A program made the position numbers and the translations under genes. A stretch of DNA of 11,088 bases from an uncultured Collinsella sp. Its GTDB lineage: Bacteria; Actinomycetota; Coriobacteriia; Coriobacteriales; Coriobacteriaceae. How positions within the stretch are numbered: position 1 is the stretch's first letter; each line of letters starts with the position of its first letter. The notes beneath the pieces are model-generated. The model saw nothing but the letters and a program-made list of their open reading frames with translations. It was not told the DNA's origin and ran no database searches. The stretch lies in contig UROA01000065.1 in NCBI GenBank assembly GCA_900549355.1, positions 1-11,088 on the forward strand, in the 5' to 3' direction. This document shows, in pieces, positions 1 to 5,898 of the stretch.

Positions 1-91
1 CGTCGACGGGGACGGCGAGGACGGGGCATACGAGGATCGCCAGGAGAAGAGATGATATGAGCGCTGTGGGCATCTTGGTTTTCATGATCAT
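1..91 (-). CDS. Secreted protein, N-terminal fragment (signal peptide only)
   Basis: The reverse strand from 91 is open to the window edge and encodes about 30 residues beginning MIMKTKMPTALISS. Lysines are followed by a hydrophobic run (LLLAILVCPVLA) and an A-x-A-like signal peptidase I site (VLA then VPVD). This is the layout of a Sec signal peptide. The Cys before the cleavage site is not in a good lipobox, so a lipoprotein is less likely. A second in-frame ATG at 85 is an alternative start; neither has a strong Shine-Dalgarno site, with only GAGA nearby. The mature protein lies outside the window, so its function cannot be stated. It lies downstream of the LacI-family gene on the same strand but behind a terminator, so it probably has its own promoter in 92-228 and could be a target of that repressor. 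Confidence 0.5.
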   Translation of the reverse strand, partial: MIMKTKMPTALISSLLLAILVCPVLAVPVD

Positions 92-208
92 TCTCGATTC
101 TTAGAGATGAGGTTCGATAGCTGCGAGGCCGTGCTCGATACGTTGTTCGATCTGGCGGCGGCGGTCAAGGCCGTGCGCTAGACAATTGCGGCGTTGAAAC
201 GAGCAATT

Positions 209-220
209 GCTTACGTTTGC
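209..220 (-). promoter_or_regulatory. Possible LacI-type operator upstream of the secreted-protein gene
   Basis: GCTTACGTTTGC is a partial dyad (GCnnACGTnnGC) centred on CG, the usual centre of LacI-family operators. Nearby, TTGAAACG at 194-201 repeats one half of the candidate operator in front of the lacI-type gene. Two CAATTG palindromes (183-188 and 204-209) also lie here. The match is weak and the link to the repressor is inference. Confidence 0.2.
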
Positions 221-228
221 GCTTAAAC

Positions 229-260
229 AAAAGGGGTCCGGCAATGGTCGGGCCTCTTTT
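229..260 (-). terminator. Intrinsic terminator of the LacI-family gene (bidirectional form)
   Basis: A 12-bp stem, AAAAGGGGTCCG (229-240) with CGGGCCTCTTTT (249-260), contains two G-U pairs and has an 8-base loop. A-tracts and T-tracts flank both ends, so it can work on either strand. On the minus strand it lies about 35 bases beyond the lacI-type stop and is followed by CTTTTGTTT-like T-rich sequence. Confidence 0.75.
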
Positions 261-294
261 GCTTGAGCGGCGACTTAGCATACTTGCGGGCGTG

Positions 295-1407
295 CTATAG
301 ATACGCACCGAGGTTGATGGCCGTGGCGTCGGTCTGGCTGCTTGCCTGGGTGCTGGCGCGTTCCAGCAGGAACGGACGTACCAGTTCTTGGCGGTTGATG
401 TCCTCGGCGGCGGTGACTGCGGTGACGGTGCGCGCTGTAGAGCCGACGCGGATATGCTTGGTCTTTGCTGGGGCCTTGTTCTCGATTTGCTCCATGAGCA
501 ATTGAACGCCCTTGCGGCCAATCTCGTAGCCCGGGGGCGCTACCGTAGTGAGCGGGACCGATCCGCTCCAAGCGAGCGGGTTGCCATCGCAACCTGCTAC
601 GCGTACTTGCCCGGGGACGGCGATGCCTTTGTCGACCAGCGCCGAGATGACGCCCGAGGCCAGCACGTCGGTCAGGCCGACGACAAAATCGGGGCGTTCG
701 TCGGCGGGGCGCGCGGCGATTTGGGTGCCGATGCCGTAGCCGTCGGCGGCGGTATTCCATTCGCCGGTGTCGATGACTTCGATCTTGATATCGGGATGTA
801 GGGCGAGCGCCTTATGAATGCCAAGGACGCGCAGGGTGAGTTGCATAAATGCTGCTCGGCCGACGACGACAATATGGTGCGCGCCGCGGGCGATGGCGAG
901 CTCGGCGATGATGCGGCCTTGTGCCTCGTTGTCGGCGGCCACGTAGTAGCCGGGCTCGGAGCAATGGATGTCCAGATGGACGATCGGCACGGGCATCTTG
1001 GTCAGGGCGGGGTGCCAGTCGGGGGATGCCATGGGCTGAACCATGACGCCGGACATCTGGGTGCCCATAAAGTAGCGCAGGTAATGGTCCTGGAGAATAT
1101 CGTCGTTATCGGCGTTGGCGATGAGCAGGTCGTAGCCGTGCTTGCGGGCCTCGTTGTGGGCGCCGCTGGCGATTTGGAGTGAAAAGCCGTGGTCGAGACG
1201 GGGGAGCACCAGGCCAAAGGACTTGGTGGCGCCGCCCGCGAGCTGACGAGCGCTTTGGTTGGGCAGGTAGCCCAGTCGATTGATGGTTTCGTTAATGAGC
1301 TTGAGGGTCTCGGGACGCAGCTTTTCGGGGTGGTTGAGCGCGTTGGAAACCGTGCCCAACGAAACCCCGGCCTCGCGCGCGACGTCGCTGATTTTTACCT
1401 TTGCCAT
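295..1407 (-). CDS. LacI/GalR-family transcriptional regulator
   Basis: 370 residues. The N-terminus MAKVKISDVAREAGVSLG is a textbook LacI helix-turn-helix (about residues 5-24), followed by the hinge region with SARQLAGGATKSFGLVLP. The rest is a periplasmic-binding-protein-like sugar-sensing domain, with family motifs such as IVHLD (142-146), the effector-domain segment RPDFVVGLTDVLASG (238-252) and LTTVAPPGYEIGRKGVQLL (286-304). It should bind an operator as a dimer and respond to a sugar or related ligand, which the sequence does not identify. I chose the start at 1407 because it gives the canonical N-terminus and has AAAGGGG six bases upstream; the longer reading to 1626 runs through promoter and repeat DNA. 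The C-terminal tail (about 340-370) is longer than usual and polar. The gene is monocistronic, ended by the 229-260 hairpin. Confidence 0.95.
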   Translation of the reverse strand: MAKVKISDVAREAGVSLGTVSNALNHPEKLRPETLKLINETINRLGYLPNQSARQLAGGATKSFGLVLPRLDHGFSLQIASGAHNEARKHGYDLLIANADNDDILQDHYLRYFMGTQMSGVMVQPMASPDWHPALTKMPVPIVHLDIHCSEPGYYVAADNEAQGRIIAELAIARGAHHIVVVGRAAFMQLTLRVLGIHKALALHPDIKIEVIDTGEWNTAADGYGIGTQIAARPADERPDFVVGLTDVLASGVISALVDKGIAVPGQVRVAGCDGNPLAWSGSVPLTTVAPPGYEIGRKGVQLLMEQIENKAPAKTKHIRVGSTARTVTAVTAAEDINRQELVRPFLLERASTQASSQTDATAINLGAYL

Positions 1408-1417
1408 AGCGGCCCCT

Positions 1418-1431
1418 TTGATGCGTTTCAA
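1418..1431 (-). promoter_or_regulatory. Candidate LacI autoregulatory operator
   Basis: On the minus strand TTGAAACGCATCAA is a dyad with TTGA/TCAA arms and a central CG, 10 of 14 positions symmetric. This is the shape of LacI-family operators. It lies between the predicted transcription start (about 1436) and the ribosome binding site of the repressor gene, where bound repressor would block its own transcription. Autoregulation is inferred. Confidence 0.45.
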
Positions 1432-1442
1432 GTACAAGCCAG

Positions 1443-1473
1443 ATTGTAGCATCGCCCGCCCCTGAGGTGTCAA
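1443..1473 (-). promoter_or_regulatory. Promoter of the LacI-family gene
   Basis: On the minus strand there is a perfect -35 TTGACA (1473-1468), a 19-base spacer and a -10 TACAAT (1448-1443) preceded by TGC, an extended -10. The spacer is longer than the optimal 17. The first two bases of the -35 overlap the left arm of the palindromic element at 1472-1512. Confidence 0.55.
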
Positions 1474-1512
1474 AACCCGCCTATTAGGGACAGGTTTATT
1501 TTGGCAGGTTTT
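1472..1512 (+). repeat. GGGACAGG-loop palindromic hairpin, copy 1
   Basis: Arms AAAACCCGCC (1472-1481) and GGCAGGTTTT (1503-1512) pair at 9 of 10 positions around a 21-base loop containing GGGACAGGTTTA. The right arm and beyond (1488-1517) match, inverted, 29 of 30 bases at 3654-3683 on the other side of glmS. It belongs to the group of hairpins at 1540, 3661, 7779 and 9524. Its function is unknown; it is compatible with a REP-like mobile palindrome. Confidence 0.6.
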
Positions 1513-1539
1513 ATCTGGGGAAACGCCGTTGTCAGCGCG

Positions 1540-1574
1540 ACCACCACGAAGGTGCCTATCCCCATTGTGGTGGT
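1540..1574 (-). repeat. GGGGATAGG-loop palindromic hairpin, copy 2
   Basis: ACCACCAC (1540-1547) and GTGGTGGT (1567-1574) form a perfect 8-bp stem. Read on the minus strand, the loop contains GGGGATAGGCACC, close to the GGGGACAGG of the other copies. It lies 28 bases from copy 1 in opposite orientation, like a paired REP/BIME arrangement. The stem sequence is unrelated to copy 1. Confidence 0.5.
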
Positions 1575-1602
1575 TTGGGCCGGCTGGACGTGTGTGCATC
1601 GG

Positions 1603-1635
1603 GTGGTATCTAAGTTGAGATACCACTTCTGGTAT
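1603..1635. promoter_or_regulatory. Operator-like cluster of three TGGTAT half-sites before glmS
   Basis: A perfect 9-bp dyad GTGGTATCT (1603-1611) / AGATACCAC (1618-1626) is followed by a third half-site TGGTAT (1630-1635). TGGTAT/ATACCA half-sites therefore lie at 1604, 1620 and 1630 in alternating orientation, and ATACCActtcTGGTAT is a second, tighter dyad. The cluster ends 21 bases before the putative glmS -10. TGGT-ACCA dyads are typical of GntR-superfamily regulators, including NagR/DasR-type amino-sugar regulators, so control of glmS is plausible but inferred. As RNA the dyad could also form a hairpin if transcription started upstream. Confidence 0.45.
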
Positions 1636-1656
1636 ATCAGCTTGCGTTTGCGTGAG

Positions 1657-1662
1657 TACAAT
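1657..1662 (+). promoter_or_regulatory. Putative -10 element of glmS
   Basis: TACAAT at 1657-1662 matches the -10 consensus at five of six bases and matches the lacI-type -10 in this window exactly. No good -35 lies 16-18 bases upstream (ATATCA at 17), which suggests an activator-dependent or weak promoter next to the TGGTAT cluster. The leader to the start codon would be about 67 bases. Confidence 0.4.
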
Positions 1663-1736
1663 ACTCGAACGTTATGCGTCTCAGCGCCCCCTGTGCGTGG
1701 ACGTTTTGCAGTCAAGCGGACGAAGGGACTTATCCT

Positions 1737-3584
1737 ATGTGCGGAATTGTCGGCTACACCGGCTCTGATATTGCAAAGAACATCCTGGTCACAGGCCTCA
1801 AGCGTATGGAGTATCGCGGCTATGACTCCTCGGGCGTCGCGCTCGAGGTGGGCGAGGGCGCTGCGGCGCACCTCGACGTCATCCGCCGCGTGGGCAAGGT
1901 CGCGGGCCTGGAGAGCGAGCTTTCCAACATCGACAGCGACGCTACCTGCGGTATCGGCCACACCCGTTGGGCCACCCACGGCAAGCCCTCCGTCGTTAAC
2001 GCTCACCCCCACACCAGCTGCGACGGTCGTATCGCCATCGTCCACAACGGCATCATCGAGAACTTCGCCGAGCTGCGCGAAGAGCTGGAGGACCGCGGCC
2101 ACCACTTTAAGAGCGAGACCGATACCGAGGTCTTCGCGCATCTGATCGAAGAGGCTTATGCCGAGACGCACGACCTGATGGCCTCCGTGCGCGAGGCTTG
2201 CACCCACGTGGTCGGTGCCTATGGTCTGGCCGCCGTGTGCGCTGACGAGCCCGGCGTGATCGCCGTGGCCCGCAAGGATTCCCCGATCGTAGTCGGTGTG
2301 GGTGAAACCGGCTCCTATGTTGCTTCTGATGTCATCGCGCTCATCGACGCCACCCGCGATGTCGTGGTGCTCGAGGACGGTCAGTTTGCCAAGCTCACGC
2401 CCGCAGGCGTCGAGTACACCGACGAGGCCGGCAACGTTATCGAGCCCAAGGTCACCCACATCGACTGGGACCTGGACATGGCAGAAAAGGGCGGTTATCC
2501 CGACTTTATGCTCAAGGAAGTCCACGAGCAGCCGCGCGTCGTGCGCGACACGCTGGTCGGTCGTATGACGCCGGCCGGCGAGCTCGACATCGACGAGCTG
2601 GGCCTTTCGCTCGAGGAGCTCAACGACATCGACCGCGTCTACGTGATCGCTTGCGGCACCAGCTATCACGCTGGCCTCATTGCTAAGAATCTCATCGAGG
2701 GCTGGGCTCGCATCCCCACCGAGGTTGAGGCGGCCAGCGAGTTCCGTTATCGCAATCCCATCATCACGCCGACGACGCTCGTCGTTGCCGTGTCCCAGTC
2801 GGGCGAGACGGCCGATACCCTTGCCGCCATTCGAGACGCGCGCATCAAGGGCGCCAAGGTCTTCGGCATCACCAACGTGGTGGGCAGCCCCGTGGCGCGT
2901 GAGAGCGACGGCGTCATCTACACCAAGGCCAACAAGGAGATTGCGGTCGCCTCGACCAAGAGCTTTATCGGCCAGGTCGTGAGCCTCACGCTTTTGGCCC
3001 TGCTGCTGGCGCAGGTCAAGTACCGCTTGACCACCAAGCAGGCGCGCATGCTGTTCCGCGAGCTTTCCGATACGGCCGAGCAGATCCAGTGGATTTTGGA
3101 TACCCAGACCGAGGCCGTGCATGAGGCTGCCCTGCTGTGCAAGGACGCGCAGTCGGCGCTGTTCGTGGGCCGCGGCATGGGTGCCGCTATTTCCTACGAG
3201 GGCGCGCTCAAGCTCAAAGAGGTCAGCTACCTGCACGCCGAGGCCTACGCCGCCGGTGAGATGAAGCACGGCCCCATCGCCCTGATCGACCCGGGCTTCC
3301 CCGTCATCGCCGTGGCAACCAAGAGTGCCACCTACGACAAGACCGTGTCGAACCTCATGGAGTGCAAGGCGCGCGGCGCCAAGGTCATCGTCGTTGCCAC
3401 CGAGGGCGACGGGGAGATCGACAAGATCGCCGACTGCATCATCCGCGTGCCGGCCGTCCGCGACGTGTTCAGCCCCATCACGGCGAGCGTTCCGCTGCAG
3501 CTGCTCGCCCGCGAGGTCGCCATCCTGCGCGGCTGCGATGTTGATCAGCCCCGAAACCTCGCTAAGAGCGTGACCGTGGAATAG
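1737..3584 (+). CDS. glmS: Glutamine--fructose-6-phosphate aminotransferase (isomerizing)
   Basis: Cytoplasmic enzyme that makes glucosamine-6-phosphate from fructose-6-phosphate and glutamine, the entry step to UDP-GlcNAc and peptidoglycan. 615 residues, normal length. The N-terminal glutaminase domain starts MCGIVGYTG, with Cys2 becoming the nucleophile after Met removal, and carries YRGYDSSGVA, HTRWATHG (75-82) and HNGIIENF (103-110). Two SIS sugar-isomerase domains follow, with ACGTSYHA (305-312), SQSGETADT (353-361) and ALKLKEVSYLHAEAYAAGE (490-508). The conserved C-terminus is DQPRNLAKSVTVE. All key residues appear intact. The start at 1737 is fixed by the catalytic Cys2 and by GAAGGGA about nine bases upstream; an upstream in-frame ATG at 1674 would bury Cys2. 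It is monocistronic, with its own terminator, and converges on a GntR-type gene. Confidence 0.99.
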   Translation: MCGIVGYTGSDIAKNILVTGLKRMEYRGYDSSGVALEVGEGAAAHLDVIRRVGKVAGLESELSNIDSDATCGIGHTRWATHGKPSVVNAHPHTSCDGRIAIVHNGIIENFAELREELEDRGHHFKSETDTEVFAHLIEEAYAETHDLMASVREACTHVVGAYGLAAVCADEPGVIAVARKDSPIVVGVGETGSYVASDVIALIDATRDVVVLEDGQFAKLTPAGVEYTDEAGNVIEPKVTHIDWDLDMAEKGGYPDFMLKEVHEQPRVVRDTLVGRMTPAGELDIDELGLSLEELNDIDRVYVIACGTSYHAGLIAKNLIEGWARIPTEVEAASEFRYRNPIITPTTLVVAVSQSGETADTLAAIRDARIKGAKVFGITNVVGSPVARESDGVIYTKANKEIAVASTKSFIGQVVSLTLLALLLAQVKYRLTTKQARMLFRELSDTAEQIQWILDTQTEAVHEAALLCKDAQSALFVGRGMGAAISYEGALKLKEVSYLHAEAYAAGEMKHGPIALIDPGFPVIAVATKSATYDKTVSNLMECKARGAKVIVVATEGDGEIDKIADCIIRVPAVRDVFSPITASVPLQLLAREVAILRGCDVDQPRNLAKSVTVE

Positions 3585-3607
3585 TTGGTTCCGCCGTTCT
3601 AGCGACC

Positions 3608-3641
3608 AAGGCCCGGCTCCGTTGCAGCGGAGCCGGGCCTT
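3608..3641 (+). terminator. Intrinsic terminator of glmS
   Basis: AAGGCCCGGCTCCG (3608-3621) and CGGAGCCGGGCCTT (3628-3641) form a perfect 14-bp, very GC-rich stem with a six-base loop, 23 bases after the glmS stop. The tail TTGTTGCATTT is only moderately T-rich, but the hairpin is very stable. Confidence 0.85.
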
Positions 3642-3653
3642 GTTGCATTTGCA

Positions 3654-3697
3654 CAGATAAAACCTGCCAAAATGAACCTGTCCTTTTTTGGTAGGTT
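3654..3697 (-). repeat. GGACAGG-loop palindromic hairpin, copy 3
   Basis: Read on the minus strand, AACCTACCAAAA (3697-3686) and TTTTGGCAGGTT (3672-3661) pair at 11 of 12 positions around a 13-base loop containing GGACAGGTTCA. Positions 3654-3683 are the inverted 29/30 match of 1488-1517. The hairpin overlaps the TAA stop of the GntR-type gene (3696-3698), so it may also serve as its 3' end, although a T-tail is lacking. Confidence 0.6.
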
Positions 3698-4397
3698 AGC
3701 GGAGCTTGCTGGTCTCGAAGTACTCGGGGAACTGGTCCAGGACCTCGGTTTGGTTGCGGAACATCATGTGCAGGTGCTTGCTGACCAAAAAGCTCGCTTC
3801 GATGGGGTCGCGACCGGCGATAGCGCGGCGAATCTGCTTGTGCTCGTTCACGATGTCCTGATTGTCGAGAACCTGCGTGGCAGCGCGCAGCCAGCGGAAG
3901 CGCTCAAGGTCGGCATTGGTCTCTTCGAGCCACGACCACACGGTGCTGCGACATGCGATGCTAAAAATCATGTGATGCATGAGGTTGTCGCTCAAAAAGA
4001 AGCCGATGCGATCCTCTTCGGCCATGGCCTTTTCCTGCAGCACGATGGCGCGGTCGAGCTGCTCGATGCCAGCCGACGTGGCGCGCGCGCAGCACTCCAC
4101 GATCACCTGCTTTTCCAGATGCTCGCGGATGTAACAGGCACTCTCGGCAAGGGTGAGGTTGATGGGCGAGACGTAGGTACCGCTCTGGGGCACGGTGCGC
4201 ACCAGGCCTTCCTGCGCCAAACGAACTAAAGCCTCGCGCACAGGGGTGCGCCCCATATCCAGGTCGTCGCAAAGTTGCTTGACGCCCAGCTTTTCGCCCG
4301 GCTTGTAGTCCAGGTAGACGATTTTGCGTCGAATGGTGTGGTAGGACTGGTCCTGTAGGCTCGTTTCCTGCTCGCCGACGTGCATCGATTCTTCCAT
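3696..4397 (-). CDS. GntR-family regulator with FCD (FadR C-terminal) domain
   Basis: 233 residues from the chosen start. The N-terminal winged helix-turn-helix (about 14-80) has the GntR signature PGEKLGVKQLCDDL, GRTPVREALVRLAQEGLV and the wing QSGTYVSP. The all-helical FCD domain (about 85-225) keeps the likely metal-site residues D137, H141, H186 and H208, so the effector is probably a carboxylate held by a bound metal. I start at 4397 because GAGG lies five bases before it. The in-frame ATG at 4427 has no ribosome site, and its ten extra codons include ATA, TTG and CGA, unusual here. It is divergent from the YeiH-type exporter with under 200 bases between, so it most likely regulates that gene and itself. 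The ligand is unknown; a sulfur-containing carboxylate or sulfonate is a guess from context. Confidence 0.9.
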   Translation of the reverse strand: MEESMHVGEQETSLQDQSYHTIRRKIVYLDYKPGEKLGVKQLCDDLDMGRTPVREALVRLAQEGLVRTVPQSGTYVSPINLTLAESACYIREHLEKQVIVECCARATSAGIEQLDRAIVLQEKAMAEEDRIGFFLSDNLMHHMIFSIACRSTVWSWLEETNADLERFRWLRAATQVLDNQDIVNEHKQIRRAIAGRDPIEASFLVSKHLHMMFRNQTEVLDQFPEYFETSKLR

Positions 4398-4590
4398 AGC
4401 GCCTCGCAACTGTTCTATCAAACTCATATGTCAGTTGTTAATTATGCCGCGAATCAGCTCTCCGCGGTGGGTAATTCGGCTGTTGCCTGAGAACTATTGC
4501 GGCATCTTAGTCTGTGTTTGCGCAAGGCTGCGCTCAATGTTGCCGTATCATAAGCCGTCGCAAACGTGAAATAGAAAGAAGGAATCCCAT
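4398..4590. promoter_or_regulatory. Divergent control region between GntR-type regulator and exporter
   Basis: This gap must hold both promoters. Visible symmetric sequences are CCGCG/CGCGG (4447-4451 and 4463-4467) and a wider pair ATGCCGC (4444-4450) / GCGGCAT (near 4498-4504). A possible exporter -10 is TATCAT (4546-4551), without a convincing -35. AAGGA seven bases before 4591 is the exporter's ribosome site. Which dyad is the GntR operator cannot be decided by eye. Confidence 0.35.
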
Positions 4591-5625
4591 ATGCAACTGG
4601 CAAATATCGTACGCGAGCGCTGGAAAGGCGTCTTGTTCTGCCTGATCATCGCTATCCCCGCGACGTTGCTCGGCAAACAAATTGAGGTGGTCGGCGGTCC
4701 GGTATTTGCCATCCTCTTTGGTATGGTCCTGGCGCTCGTCTTTCCCAAGAATCGTCGCGAACAGCTCGCCGCCGGCGTTACCTATACGTCCAAAAAAGTC
4801 TTGCAGTACGCGGTTATCCTGCTTGGCTTTGGCATGAACCTCTCCCAGATTCTGTCCAAGGGCGCCCAGTCGCTGCCGATTATCGTGGCGACAATCTCGA
4901 CCTCGCTTGTCATCGCCTTTGTGCTCTGCCACGTTATGAACGTGCCGGGCAAGATCGCGACGCTTGTGGGTGTGGGTTCGTCGATTTGCGGCGGTTCTGC
5001 CATCGCCGCGACCGCACCCGTCATCGACGCCGACGATCACGAGATTGCCCAGGCCATTTCGGTCATCTTCCTGTTTAACGTTATCGCGGCGCTCGTGTTT
5101 CCGACGCTCGGCGGCATGCTCGGGCTGACCAACGAGGGCTTTGGCCTGTTTGCCGGTACCGCCATCAACGACACCTCGTCCGTAACGGCTGCGGCGAGCG
5201 CCTGGGACAGCATGCATCCCGGCGCCAATGTGCTCGAGAGCGCCACGGTGGTCAAGCTCACCAGAACGCTGGCCATTATTCCCATCACGTTGGTCCTCGC
5301 ATGCTGGCAGATGCATCTGGCACGCAAGGCCGGCGGCGACGCTAAGAGCACGTTCTCGCTTAAACGCGCGTTTCCCATGTTTGTGCTGTTCTTTGTGCTG
5401 GCGAGCGTGATCACCACGGTGTTTCAGCTTCCTGTGTCCATCACGGCGCCCATCAAGGAGCTGTCAAAGTTCTTTATCGTGATGGCCATGGCGGCTATTG
5501 GTTTTAATACCGATATCGTCGAGCTGGTCAAAAAGGGCGGCAAGCCCATCGCATTGGGCTTTTGCTGCTGGATTGGCATTGCGTGCATGAGTTTGGGAAT
5601 GCAACACGTGCTGGGAATCTGGTAG
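4591..5625 (+). CDS. YeiH-family (UPF0324) putative sulfate/sulfite exporter
   Basis: 344-residue polytopic inner-membrane protein of the YeiH/Cons_hypoth698 family, annotated in general as putative sulfate exporters. About 9-11 hydrophobic segments are visible, including 13-28, 36-51, 70-84, 95-114, 156-175, 226-240, 261-279, 292-306 and 319-341. Family-diagnostic motifs are intact: LLGFGMNL (77-84), GVGSSICGGSAIAATAPV (127-144) and GLFAGTAINDTSSVTAAA (185-202), the latter two being re-entrant-like, small-residue-rich segments probably lining the substrate path. Length is typical. The start has AAGGA seven bases upstream. The divergent GntR/FCD gene is the likely local regulator, whereas the E. 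coli homologue sits next to the LysR-type YeiE. Substrate (sulfite, sulfate or an organosulfur product) is not proven for this family in general. Confidence 0.9.
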   Translation: MQLANIVRERWKGVLFCLIIAIPATLLGKQIEVVGGPVFAILFGMVLALVFPKNRREQLAAGVTYTSKKVLQYAVILLGFGMNLSQILSKGAQSLPIIVATISTSLVIAFVLCHVMNVPGKIATLVGVGSSICGGSAIAATAPVIDADDHEIAQAISVIFLFNVIAALVFPTLGGMLGLTNEGFGLFAGTAINDTSSVTAAASAWDSMHPGANVLESATVVKLTRTLAIIPITLVLACWQMHLARKAGGDAKSTFSLKRAFPMFVLFFVLASVITTVFQLPVSITAPIKELSKFFIVMAMAAIGFNTDIVELVKKGGKPIALGFCCWIGIACMSLGMQHVLGIW

Positions 5626-5640
5626 AGAAGTAGCTTATTT

Positions 5641-5661
5641 GCGTGCTGCGTGCTGCGTGCT
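5641..5661 (+). repeat. Three tandem GCGTGCT heptamers
   Basis: GCGTGCT is repeated exactly three times at 5641-5647, 5648-5654 and 5655-5661, 15 bases after the exporter stop. A short tandem array in non-coding DNA could vary in copy number between strains. Confidence 0.7.
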
Positions 5662-5678
5662 GGCGAGCGCATGCCTGC

Positions 5679-5773
5679 GGTGGAGCGATAGGAGCTCTTG
5701 CGGGTATGGCTTGTCCGCAGGTTTATAAGTCCCGAAGAGCTCTTATCGCCCCGCCAGGATGGCGATGCGGGGC
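5679..5773 (+). other. Structured intergenic RNA: long hairpin with a competing hairpin
   Basis: GCGATAGGAGCTCTT (5685-5699) pairs fully with AAGAGCTCTTATCGC (5735-5749), 15 bp with one G-U, extended imperfectly to 5679/5755 and enclosing a smaller GCGG/CCGC stem (5700-5703, 5715-5718). A second stem GCCCCGC (5748-5754) / GCGGGGC (5767-5773) shares bases 5748-5754 with the base of the first, so the two compete. The first may end the exporter transcript, though there is no T-tail. The rest of the gap 5626-5898 holds no gene. It contains a TATAGT (5808-5813) as possible -10 for the next gene, a TTCAATTTTGAA palindrome near 5834-5845 and a CGGTC/GACCG hairpin near 5850-5863. No known riboswitch class was recognised. 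Confidence 0.45.
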
Positions 5774-5898
5774 AACACCTATACTCGCAGGACGGCGCTT
5801 TCTGCCCTATAGTGTTTGGTGAGCAATATCGTTCAATTTTGAAACACTCGGTCGTGCGACCGTCGGCGGTTGCACGTCGCCGCGGACAGGGGCAAATC

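Noticed and set aside
107..181. 24-codon plus-strand reading frame beginning MRFDSCEAVLDTLF
   Set aside because: No ribosome site, no convincing promoter, and chance small frames are common in GC-rich DNA.
1408..1626. Longer start for the LacI-type gene at 1626
   Set aside because: The extra 73 codons would run through the repeat hairpins, the promoter and the operator, and the canonical N-terminus starts at 1407 with a good ribosome site.
1682..1736. AGCGCC in the glmS leader suggesting a glmS ribozyme
   Set aside because: Only a six-base likeness; there are about 50 bases before the start codon, too few for the ~150-base ribozyme, and the rest of the conserved core is missing.
1470..3269. 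Very long reverse-strand open frame (about 600 codons) across glmS
   Set aside because: It is antisense to a fully intact glmS. Long antisense frames are expected from GC-biased third positions, and the peptide has no recognisable motif.
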